64,000 nucleotides of DNA from Sphingomonas sp. URHD0057. GTDB taxonomy: Bacteria > Pseudomonadota > Alphaproteobacteria > Sphingomonadales > Sphingomonadaceae. The stretch is taken from contig NZ_KK211162.1 in NCBI RefSeq assembly GCF_000620665.1, positions 889,764-953,763 of the forward strand, given 5' to 3'. Both the position numbers and the translations under genes were made by a program. This document shows, piece after piece, positions 26,629 to 34,543 of the stretch. The notes under the pieces were generated by a model. That model saw nothing but the letters and a program-made list of their open reading frames with translations, had not been told where the DNA came from and made no database searches. Every line of letters begins with the position of its first letter. The stretch's first letter is position 1.

Positions 26629-27081
26629 ATGGAATACAGCCCAATTCTTGCGCCCGTCGTGGCGCTGGTCGCGTGGTCGATCCTCGTCATGCTGTGGATG
26701 TTCGTCGCGCGTTTCGGCGCCTTCCGCAAAATCGGCATCACGCTGGCGAATGCGCCGCGCGGCGGCCGCGGCGTTGACCTGGAGGGCCGCGTTGACGCCG
26801 CCGACCAGTGGAAATCGCACAATTACAACCATCTGATGGAGCAGCCGACGCTGTTCTATGCGATCGCGCTGACCCTCGCGTTCATGAACTTCGGTGGCGG
26901 GATCAATTACTGGCTGGCCTGGGGCTATGTCGTTTTCCGCATCCTTCACAGCCTCGTGCAATGCACGGCCAACGTCGTCGCTATCCGCTTCGCTTGCTTT
27001 GCGCTGGCCTCGCTATGCCTGATCGGCCTGACCACACACGCCGGTCTGCGCATCCTCCACGACTGCGGGATCATCGGCTGA
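26629..27081 (+). CDS. MAPEG-family membrane protein
   Basis: 150 residues with four predicted membrane segments (about 8-28, 78-95, 98-112, 122-142). The family signature is in the first cytoplasmic loop, HNYNHLMEQPTLFYA. MAPEG members include glutathione transferases and eicosanoid enzymes; bacterial ones are mostly uncharacterised. GGGGGA lies seven bases before the ATG. It follows the second REP doublet and overlaps the convergent methyltransferase gene by 11 bases. No functional tie to polyamines is evident. Confidence 0.85.
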   Translation: MEYSPILAPVVALVAWSILVMLWMFVARFGAFRKIGITLANAPRGGRGVDLEGRVDAADQWKSHNYNHLMEQPTLFYAIALTLAFMNFGGGINYWLAWGYVVFRILHSLVQCTANVVAIRFACFALASLCLIGLTTHAGLRILHDCGIIG

Positions 27082-28240
27082 ACGAAGCGGCGAGCTCGAT
27101 ATGAGTCGACCAGCGGAACTGCCCCACCGGCCTGACCCATGACAGAGCGTAGCCGCCATCGGCCAGAGCCTTGGCATCGCGGGCAAAGGTCGCCGGGTTG
27201 CAGCTGACGTAGGCGATCCGCTGGACATTTGAGGCCGCGAGCTGGGCGGTCTGCTCGGCCGCACCGGCTCGAGGCGGATCGAGGATGACCGCTTCGAACT
27301 TGCCAAGCTCGTCGCGGTCGAGTGGTCGGCGGTAGAGGTCTCGATGCTCGACCGCCATGGCGGGCGCGGCGCGCTTCAAGGCTGCCGCCACATCGCGCGA
27401 CGCTTCGGCCGCATAATCCGCGCCGATGGCGAGCGCGAACGTCCCGAGCCCAGCGAACAAATCCGCGATGGGCCTTCCATCCCCCACCGCCTCTCTGACC
27501 GAGGCAACAAGGGTCTCTTCGCCATCGACCGTCGCTTGGAGAAATCCGCCAGTTGGGAAGAGAACCGTTTTACCGGAAAGTGTCACTGTCGTCGGATGCG
27601 GCTCAAAGTGTGTTTCCGGACCCAAACCGCGATCGATAGCGAGCCTAGCCAGTCCGTTCTCCATGCCGAACGAACTCAGCGACTCGAGCGCATCATAACC
27701 TTGAGGATCGATGGCCGTGAGCAAGACATCGGCTCCCTCGTCCACGAGTGTCATGCGAATCTCGCCGATTGCCTTCGGAATCAGAAAGCTCATCAACAGT
27801 TTCCGTAGCGGCCCGACAAGCGCGAACAGCTCCGGCCTCAGGATGTGGCACTCGCGCATGTCGACGATGCGATGCGACTTCGCGGCGTTGAAGCCGATGA
27901 CCGCGGCCTGCCCGACCTTAAGCGCCCGAAGCGTCGCGCGCCTGCGGCTGTTCGGCGGCGACAGATGCGGCGGGCGGATTTCGGCCGTCAGCCCGTGCTG
28001 GGCGAGCGCTCCTTCGATCCGTGACACGAGATAGCCGCGATAGGCCTCGTCGTCGGCGTGCTGGAGCTGACACCCCCCGCACTCGGGAAAGTGACGGCAG
28101 GGCGGCTCCTGGTGATGCGGCCCCGACGCCAGCGCGCCATCCTCGAGCAGCACGTCGCCAGGAACGCCCCAGGCCACATGGCGCCCGCTTGGTGTCACGC
28201 CGTCGCCGCGCGCCGCAATCCGGACGATCGGCTCGTTCAC
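27071..28240 (-). CDS. RlmD/RumA-like RNA m5U methyltransferase
   Basis: 389 residues. The Fe-S cluster region shows HFPECGGCQLQHADD (Cys-rich, about 65-80), followed by the central domain and a Rossmann SAM domain with DLFAGLGTFALAIG. The catalytic cysteine and base are in YVSCNPATFARD. It methylates uridine C5 in rRNA, most likely position 1939 or 747 of 23S. The N-terminal TRAM domain is short (NEPIVRIAARGDGVTPSG). The GTG at 28240 overlaps the nnr stop as GTGA. TrmFO, another m5U enzyme, is at 47616. Confidence 0.9.
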   Translation of the reverse strand: MNEPIVRIAARGDGVTPSGRHVAWGVPGDVLLEDGALASGPHHQEPPCRHFPECGGCQLQHADDEAYRGYLVSRIEGALAQHGLTAEIRPPHLSPPNSRRRATLRALKVGQAAVIGFNAAKSHRIVDMRECHILRPELFALVGPLRKLLMSFLIPKAIGEIRMTLVDEGADVLLTAIDPQGYDALESLSSFGMENGLARLAIDRGLGPETHFEPHPTTVTLSGKTVLFPTGGFLQATVDGEETLVASVREAVGDGRPIADLFAGLGTFALAIGADYAAEASRDVAAALKRAAPAMAVEHRDLYRRPLDRDELGKFEAVILDPPRAGAAEQTAQLAASNVQRIAYVSCNPATFARDAKALADGGYALSWVRPVGQFRWSTHIELAASFSR

Positions 28241-29595
28241 AGGGATGCGATTGCCCCCGGGATCGCGGCGGCCAGGTCGTCGGCGATCATTGCCGGGCCG
28301 GCGATCTCCGCCGCTCGTCCGTGCAGCCAGACGCCGGCGCATGCCGCCTCGAATGCCGGTATGCCTCGCGCGCGCAGGGCCGCAATCATGCCCGACAGAA
28401 CGTCGCCGGTCCCTGCGCTCGCCAGCCACGCGGGCGCCGGCGGAGCGAAGCTGACGCGGCCGTCGGGCGAACCAACGATTGTGTCCGGCCCCTTGTAGAC
28501 GACCACTGCACCGGATCGCCGCGCCGCTTCCAGAGCCTGGTCCGCCTTCGAGCCCTCGATCTGGCCAAACAACTTCGCAAACTCGCCCGCGTGCGGCGTG
28601 ATGATGGCATCCTGGCCCCGCAGCCGCTCCGGCTCACCGAGCTGGGTGATCCCCTCGGCGTCGATGACCTTCGGCGCGCGGCTGGTCAGCGCCAGCGTCA
28701 GCAGCTGTGGGATCTCGCCCATGCCGGGCCCGACGAGCAGGCAGCCGATCCGCGGATCGTTCACTTCCGCGGTGTCGACCTGGACAATCGATGCCGGCAA
28801 ACCCTCGATCGGCCGCGACGTGCTGACCCGGACATAGCCCGCTCCCATTCTCGCCGCCGCCGTCGCCGCGAGCGCGATCGCGCCTGGCATTTTGCCGGCC
28901 AGCGCGTGGACCAGCCCGCGGTCATATTTGTGCCCGCCGGGGTCGAGCCCTGGCAAACCTGGCGGCGCAATCTCGTGCCAGTGCGTCTCGGCCGCGATGC
29001 CGATGTCGGCAAGCGCGATCCGCCCGCATTTGCGCATCGCCGGGAACAAGCGGTGCGCGGGCTTGAGCGCGCCGAAGGTTACGGTGAGATCGAACGCGAG
29101 AACCTCGCTGAGCTCCGCTCCGCCGTCCGTCTCGATTCCGCTCGGCAAGTCGGAGGCGACCTTGGCCACAGCCCGGTCGCACAAGCGCGAAAGTTGTTGT
29201 GCGACAACATCTTCGAGGCCGCGCTTCAGCCCGGTTCCGAATAATGCATCGATGACCAGGGGCGCCGACCCCGTCTCGCCCGACAAGACTTCGACCTCGC
29301 CGTCCCATTGCGAGCGCGCCCATTGTGCCGCCTCGCTCCTGGGATCGCCGAGCGCCGCCACGCGCACCTCCACCCCGCGCGCCCTGAGCGACTGCGCGGC
29401 TACATAGCCATCGCCTCCATTGTTGCCGGGCCCGCACAGCACCAGCGTCGGCAAGGGGCCCGCAAACCGATATGCGGCCTCGGCGAGCCCTGCGCCCGCT
29501 CGTTCCATCAGTTGTTCGACGCTCGTCCCGGCATCGATCGCCGCCTGCTCGGCGGCGCGCATCTGCGCGGCAGTGAGGATGGGACGGCCGGTCAT
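28237..29595 (-). CDS. nnr: Bifunctional NAD(P)HX epimerase/ADP-dependent dehydratase
   Basis: 452 residues repairing hydrated NADH/NADPH. The N-terminal YjeF epimerase domain (about 1-210) carries LTAAQMRAAEQ, GPGNNGGDGYVAA and DALFGTGL. The C-terminal ribokinase-fold dehydratase shows KPAHRLFPAMRKCG near the domain border, GPGMG, TPHAGEFAKLFG and ASAGTGDVLSGMIAAL. Both halves look intact. It is nine bases downstream of ispE and coupled to the RlmD-like gene by GTGA. Confidence 0.95.
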   Translation of the reverse strand: MTGRPILTAAQMRAAEQAAIDAGTSVEQLMERAGAGLAEAAYRFAGPLPTLVLCGPGNNGGDGYVAAQSLRARGVEVRVAALGDPRSEAAQWARSQWDGEVEVLSGETGSAPLVIDALFGTGLKRGLEDVVAQQLSRLCDRAVAKVASDLPSGIETDGGAELSEVLAFDLTVTFGALKPAHRLFPAMRKCGRIALADIGIAAETHWHEIAPPGLPGLDPGGHKYDRGLVHALAGKMPGAIALAATAAARMGAGYVRVSTSRPIEGLPASIVQVDTAEVNDPRIGCLLVGPGMGEIPQLLTLALTSRAPKVIDAEGITQLGEPERLRGQDAIITPHAGEFAKLFGQIEGSKADQALEAARRSGAVVVYKGPDTIVGSPDGRVSFAPPAPAWLASAGTGDVLSGMIAALRARGIPAFEAACAGVWLHGRAAEIAGPAMIADDLAAAIPGAIASL

Positions 29596-29604
29596 GGCCG
29601 CGCT

Positions 29605-30414
29605 CTAGCGCAGGCTGGTCGCCAGATGCCACCATTCACGCGGAACCGCCTCCGCGGCGGCGTCGCGCGCTTCCTCGCGGTCGAACAGCGCAAAGCAGCT
29701 CGCGCCACTGCCCGACATGCGCACGAACTCCGCTCCCGCCTGCGCCGAGAGCCAGGCGAGGACCGTCTCGATCTGCGGCACGAGGGCGATCGCGCTTGCC
29801 TGGAGGTCATTTCGCCCGAGGCGCCAATCCCCGAGCGGACCGCGATCCACGCCGTCCCATCCGGTAAACACGGCGGCCGTGCTCAGCGGGATCCGTGGAT
29901 TGACTAGCAAAACCGGCGTTCCGGCCAGCTCGGGCAGGTCGACCGCAGTCAGCGCATCGCCGGCCCCTTCTCCCCGCGCCGGCAGGCTGAGCAGGCACGC
30001 GGGGACGTCGCTTCCGAGAGCGGGCGCGAGCTGCTGCGCCAGCCCCGGATCGAGCCCCCACAATGACGTCAGCAACCTCAGGGTCGCCGCAGCGTCCGCC
30101 GATCCGCCGCCAATCCCCGAAGCAATTGGCAGCCGCTTGTCGAGCCGGATCGCCGCCCCTTCGTCGATCTTCGCGGCGGCACTCAGCGCTCGCGCCGCTC
30201 GGAGCACCAGATTGTCGTCATTGGCGCCGAGATCGGACCCAAAGGGGCCCGTGACTTCGAGCGAGAGGTCGCTCGCCTCTTCCGCGCTCAGCCCATCGCC
30301 ATCGACGCAGAAGGCGAACACCGTCTCGATATCGTGGCGACCATCGTCGCGCTTGCCGCGGACGTGCAGTGCAAGGTTGAGCTTCGCCGGCGCGATCTCG
30401 CGCGCCGGGATCAC
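29605..30414 (-). CDS. ispE: 4-diphosphocytidyl-2-C-methyl-D-erythritol kinase
   Basis: 269-residue GHMP kinase phosphorylating CDP-ME in the MEP pathway. It has APAKLNLALHVRGKRDDGRH at the N-terminus, the ATP loop LPIASGIGGGSADAAATL at about 95, and the C-terminal VRMSGSGASCFALF. All three GHMP motifs are present. The ATG overlaps the stop of the TPR gene by 4 bases (30411-30414), so expression is coupled. It complements ispDF at the left edge. Confidence 0.96.
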   Translation of the reverse strand: MIPAREIAPAKLNLALHVRGKRDDGRHDIETVFAFCVDGDGLSAEEASDLSLEVTGPFGSDLGANDDNLVLRAARALSAAAKIDEGAAIRLDKRLPIASGIGGGSADAAATLRLLTSLWGLDPGLAQQLAPALGSDVPACLLSLPARGEGAGDALTAVDLPELAGTPVLLVNPRIPLSTAAVFTGWDGVDRGPLGDWRLGRNDLQASAIALVPQIETVLAWLSAQAGAEFVRMSGSGASCFALFDREEARDAAAEAVPREWWHLATSLR

Positions 30415-32063
30415 GGCGCGGCGTTGGTCGTGGTGAGCCCCGACGTAAGCTTCGCCTTCACTCGCGCGACGATCTCATCCTCTCCGGTCACCAGCGCCGC
30501 ACTCCACGCGAACCGCGCCTCGTAGCGCCGTCCCGAGGTGTAAAGCGCATCGCCGAGGTGCTCCTGGATCTCGGCCTGGTCCGGGTCCTTCTCCGCCGCC
30601 TTTTGCAGGGTCGTGATGGCGTCCGCGGTCTTGCCGCGCTTGAACTGCGCCCAGCCGAGCGAATCGATGATCGAGGCATCTTCCGGCGCGAGAGCGCTCG
30701 CCTTGCGGATCATTGCTTCGGCAGCGTCGGTGTCCTCGCCCTTCTCGAGCTTCGCATAGCCGAGGAAATTCAGCAGCAACGGCTGATCGGGAGCAAGCGC
30801 CAAGCCCTTTTCCAGAGCCTGCTTGGTCTCAGGCCAGCGATTCGCTTCCTGGAGCGCGCTCGCCTGCAGCAACAGCATGGTCCACAAATCGCTCTTGCGG
30901 CCCTGGGCCTCGCCGAGCGCGATTGCGCGGCCGTAGGCATTGGCGGCCTCGTTATAGCGCTTCATCGCCTGGTAGACGTCGCCGAGGCGGGAGAAATCGC
31001 TGGCGGTGGCGTTCGGCGCCGCGGCGGCGGCAGCCGCGACCGCATAGGCCTCGTTGAAGCGCTTGCCCTCGCTGAGGACGCGGGCCTGGCCGTCGCGCGC
31101 CTCCGAAATCATGGCGTCCGACGGAGGGACCGCACGCAACAACCCAAGCGCCTCCTCCGAGCGCCCCTGAGTGTCGAGCAGAAGTGCCAAAAGGATCGTC
31201 GCGCCGCTGTTGTCCGGGTTTGCGTAACGCGCGACCTGGACCAGGCCGATCGGCGGGGCAGTCCGCTGCATGCGCGCGAGATCGGTGCCGAAGGCGGTCA
31301 GGATTTCGCTCAGCGCCTTGGCGGAATTGTCGATCGCCTGCCCGCTCCGCCGGCCGCCGAGGATGCGCTGGCGCGCGTCGCCGGCGCCGGCGTCGATCCC
31401 TTCGAGCATGATCTGCGCCCGCGCCCGGTCGCCGGCGGCAAGGAAGCCGTCGGCCAATGCCAGGCGCAGTCTCGTCTCCCGCGAACCCGCCGAGCCAATC
31501 GCGCGGCGCGCATAGGGCTCGGCGTCCGCGGTCCGGCGGAACTTGAGCAGGATCAGCGCCTTCTCCTCGTCCCGCAGCGGCGCCAGCAGGCTGCCGACCG
31601 GGATCTGGTCGACCGTCGTCAATGCGCGGGTGAGGTCGCCGCGCTCGGCGAAGTCCCACGCGGTGATCACCGGCGACAGGAAAGACAGGTCGCCATTGTC
31701 CGCGGCAACGCTCAGCCACGGCAAAGCCCGATCCAGGCGCCGGCGGCGCACTTCGTCGGCGACGAGCAGCAACCGGGCATCGGTCGGCAGCTTGGCCGTC
31801 GGGATCGATCTCGCGAGCCTGAGCGCAAGGTCGATCTGCCCCGCGCCGAGCGCCTCCCCGAGCCCCTTCTTGGCCAGATCGGGATCGCTCGGCTGGGTTT
31901 CGGCCATCGCCGCGAACAGCGCGGCCGAGCGCCCATGATCGCCGTTCATCGCCGCCGCCCGGGCCTCGACATAGGTCCGGTTCGGATCGCCCGACGCGGC
32001 CAATTTGGCGGCGGCCGTCCCCGGAACCAGCGCCAGCGCCGCCACGGCGGCACCGGCGAGCAA
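30411..32063 (-). CDS. Exported TPR-repeat protein upstream of ispE
   Basis: About 550 residues. After a hydrophobic LAGAAVAALALVPGTAAA segment, the protein is almost all helical repeats, with recognisable TPRs in FSRLGDVYQAMKRYNEAANA, PLLLNFLGYAKLEKGE and EHLGDALYTSGRRYEARFAW. The TPR-then-ispE order is frequent in alphaproteobacteria. The start is difficult: the TTG at 32063 is one base after the ETF-QO stop; a non-standard ATT 20 bases inside ETF-QO has GGAGG five bases before it and would give a better signal peptide with Arg and Lys. Probably periplasmic. Confidence 0.83.
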   Translation of the reverse strand: MLAGAAVAALALVPGTAAAKLAASGDPNRTYVEARAAAMNGDHGRSAALFAAMAETQPSDPDLAKKGLGEALGAGQIDLALRLARSIPTAKLPTDARLLLVADEVRRRRLDRALPWLSVAADNGDLSFLSPVITAWDFAERGDLTRALTTVDQIPVGSLLAPLRDEEKALILLKFRRTADAEPYARRAIGSAGSRETRLRLALADGFLAAGDRARAQIMLEGIDAGAGDARQRILGGRRSGQAIDNSAKALSEILTAFGTDLARMQRTAPPIGLVQVARYANPDNSGATILLALLLDTQGRSEEALGLLRAVPPSDAMISEARDGQARVLSEGKRFNEAYAVAAAAAAAPNATASDFSRLGDVYQAMKRYNEAANAYGRAIALGEAQGRKSDLWTMLLLQASALQEANRWPETKQALEKGLALAPDQPLLLNFLGYAKLEKGEDTDAAEAMIRKASALAPEDASIIDSLGWAQFKRGKTADAITTLQKAAEKDPDQAEIQEHLGDALYTSGRRYEARFAWSAALVTGEDEIVARVKAKLTSGLTTTNAAP

Positions 32064-32064
32064 C

Positions 32065-33714
32065 TTACATGTTCGGGTAATTGGGGCCTCCGCCGCCTTC
32101 GGGGGTGACCCAATTGATGTTCTGGGTCGGGTCTTTGATGTCGCAGGTCTTGCAGTGAACGCAGTTCTGAGCGTTGATCTGAAGCCGCGGTTCACCGTTC
32201 TCGCCATCGACAAATTCGTAAACTCCCGCAGGACAATAGCGCTGCTCCGGGCCTGCATAAACCGGAAGGTTGATGGCGGTCGGTATGTCCGCGTCCTTGA
32301 GCGTCAGATGAACCGGCTGGTCTTCTTCGTGGTTGGTGTTGGAGATGAACACCGACGACAAGCGGTCGAACGTCAGAACGCCGTCGGCCCTGGGATAGTC
32401 GATCGGCTGCGCCTCTTTCCTGGGCTTGAGGCTCTTGTGGTCGGGCTGGTTCTTGAGCGTCCACGGGAGCGACAGGCCAAGCTGGCCGAGCCACATGTCG
32501 AGCCCCGCATAGAGCGTGCCGAGGGTGCCGCCCCAATGCGCCACCGCCGGTTGAGCGTTGCGAACCAGCTTCAGCTCTTTGGCGACCCAGCTGTTGTGGA
32601 GCGCCGCCGGATAAGCCTCGAGCAGGTCGCCTGAGCGATCCGCCGCGATCGCCTCGAACGCCGCTTCGGCGGCCAGCATCGCCGATTTCATCGCGGTGTG
32701 CGTGCCCTTGATTCGCGGCACGTTCACGAACCCGGCCGAGCAGCCGATCAGCGCCCCGCCCGGGAAGACCAGCTTTGGAATCGCCTGATAACCCCCCTCA
32801 TTGATCGCCCGCGCCCCGTAGGAGACGCGGCGGCCGCCTTCGATTTCGGCGCGGACCGCCGGATGGGTCTTCCAGCGCTGGAATTCCTCGAACGGCGACA
32901 AATACGGGTTGTGATAATCAAGCGCGACGACGAAACCGAGCGCGACCTGGTTGTTCTCCTGATGGTACAAAAAGCCCCCGCCCCACGCGTCGCTGAGCGG
33001 CCAGCCTTGCGTGTGGATCACTCGCCCCGGCTTATGCTTGTCGGCAGGAACGTCCCATAATTCCTTGACACCAAGTCCAAAAACCTGGGGCCCGCTGTCC
33101 TTGCGAAGCTCGAACAGCACGCTCAGGCGCTTGGTCAAATGGCCGCGGGCACCCTCAGCAAAGAAGGTGTAGCGAGCGTGGAGCTCCATCCCGGGCTGGT
33201 AGTCGGGCCGATGGCTGCCGTCGCGGGCGATGCCGAGGTCGCCGGTGGCGACGCCCTTCACTGAGCCGTCATCGTTGAACAGGATCTCGGCCGCCGGAAA
33301 GCCGGGGAAAATCTCGACCCCCAGCTCCTCCGCCTGGCCTGCCAGCCAGCGGCAGAGATTGCCGAGGCTCAGGGTATAAGTGCCCTTGTTGCGCATGAAC
33401 GACGGCAGCAAAGCGTGCGGCATTCCCCATTTGCCGCTTTTGGTCAGCAGCCAGTGATGGTTCTCAGTCACCGGAACGGTGAGCGGCGCGCCTTTGTCCT
33501 TCCAGTCGGGAATGAGCTCGTTCAGCGCAATCGGGTCGATCACCGCGCCAGACAGGATGTGGGCGCCGACCTCGCTGCCTTTTTCGAGGATGCAGACCGA
33601 AAGCTCGCGCCCGGCGGCGCTCGCCAGCTGCTTGAGGCGGATCGCAGCGCTGAGCCCGGCGGGGCCGGCGCCGACGATCACCACGTCATAGTGCATGGAC
33701 TCGCGTTCGCTCAT
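32065..33714 (-). CDS. Electron transfer flavoprotein-ubiquinone oxidoreductase
   Basis: 549-residue membrane-associated flavoprotein that moves electrons from ETF to ubiquinone. FAD motif VVIVGAGPAGLSAAIRLKQ near residue 10; the C-terminal [4Fe-4S] site uses Cys in RYCPAGVYEF and CVHCKTCDIKDP, ending in GGGGPNYPNM. Start at ATG 33714 (MSERESMHYD) with AGGG upstream; the frame runs further up but into the divergent promoter region. It pairs metabolically with acyl-CoA dehydrogenases (fatty acids, amino acids); the AlkK-like ligase is distant. Confidence 0.95.
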   Translation of the reverse strand: MSERESMHYDVVIVGAGPAGLSAAIRLKQLASAAGRELSVCILEKGSEVGAHILSGAVIDPIALNELIPDWKDKGAPLTVPVTENHHWLLTKSGKWGMPHALLPSFMRNKGTYTLSLGNLCRWLAGQAEELGVEIFPGFPAAEILFNDDGSVKGVATGDLGIARDGSHRPDYQPGMELHARYTFFAEGARGHLTKRLSVLFELRKDSGPQVFGLGVKELWDVPADKHKPGRVIHTQGWPLSDAWGGGFLYHQENNQVALGFVVALDYHNPYLSPFEEFQRWKTHPAVRAEIEGGRRVSYGARAINEGGYQAIPKLVFPGGALIGCSAGFVNVPRIKGTHTAMKSAMLAAEAAFEAIAADRSGDLLEAYPAALHNSWVAKELKLVRNAQPAVAHWGGTLGTLYAGLDMWLGQLGLSLPWTLKNQPDHKSLKPRKEAQPIDYPRADGVLTFDRLSSVFISNTNHEEDQPVHLTLKDADIPTAINLPVYAGPEQRYCPAGVYEFVDGENGEPRLQINAQNCVHCKTCDIKDPTQNINWVTPEGGGGPNYPNM

Positions 33715-33847
33715 CGGTCCCTCTCCGGGCGTCCGCTCGGCGTCTCGTCGCGGCGGAAGCACAATTCGACTCACCCGCCCTGCCAATTCCTTGACCATGC
33801 CGTCAATGGCAGGGAGGAGTAGGCGCGTGGGTGGGGTTGTCGACGAT

Positions 33848-34543
33848 ATGACCCTCGCGGAAGCGAGGAGCGCGCTCGCGTGGTGGCTGGAGGCTGGCGT
33901 CGACGTCGCCGTCCAGGAAGGGCCGCGCGACTGGCTCAAGGCGCCGGCGCCGCGCGTGAAAGCCGCAGGCGAAGCTACGTCCCCGCCGAACGTCGTTCAG
34001 CCCAACCAGGAAACGCTCGCCGAGCTGCAGCAATGGCTCGCGAGCAGCGCCACCCTCCCCCTCGCCGGTCCGGCGGCCAAGCGTGTGCTACCCCACGGGC
34101 CGGAAAACGCGCCGGTGATGCTGCTCAGCGACGCCCATGCGCTCGAAGATGCGGCTGCGGGGCAGCCCATTGGGGGTGAGGCGTGGATCCTCGCTCAGCG
34201 GATGCTGGCCGCAATCGGGATCGACGTCGACGACGCCTACAGCGCGTCGCTGTCGAGCTTTCATGCGCCAGGCGCCCGGATGAGCGAGCAGGACCGCGCG
34301 GCCTGCGCCGAAATCGCTCGCCAGCATATCCGGCTGGCCCAGCCGAAGCGCTTGCTGCTGCTCGGCGAAGGGCCGTGCCAGGCGTTGCTCGGCAAGGGCC
34401 TCGTCGCCGCCCGGAGCCATATTCACAAGGTCGAAGGCGTGCGCACGGTCGCGACCTTTCATCCCCGTCAGTTGATTAATCAGCCCTCAAAGAAATCAAT
34501 GGCATGGTGGGATCTTCTGCTTCTGATGGAGAATGAGTCTTGA
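33848..34543 (+). CDS. Uracil-DNA glycosylase superfamily protein, probably degenerate
   Basis: 231 residues. The C-terminal two thirds aligns by eye with family 4/5 uracil-DNA glycosylases: EAWILAQRMLAAIGID, PKRLLLLGEGPCQALLG and ATFHPRQLINQP followed by AWWDLLLLM. But the catalytic motif GEAPGxxED is replaced by LLSDAHALEDA, and the four Fe-S cysteines are missing (only two scattered Cys). The N-terminal third (EARSALAWWLEAGVDVAV) is a lineage-specific extension. It may bind DNA without the usual catalysis or use a different residue. The stop overlaps the transglycosylase start (TTGA). Confidence 0.75.
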   Translation: MTLAEARSALAWWLEAGVDVAVQEGPRDWLKAPAPRVKAAGEATSPPNVVQPNQETLAELQQWLASSATLPLAGPAAKRVLPHGPENAPVMLLSDAHALEDAAAGQPIGGEAWILAQRMLAAIGIDVDDAYSASLSSFHAPGARMSEQDRAACAEIARQHIRLAQPKRLLLLGEGPCQALLGKGLVAARSHIHKVEGVRTVATFHPRQLINQPSKKSMAWWDLLLLMENES

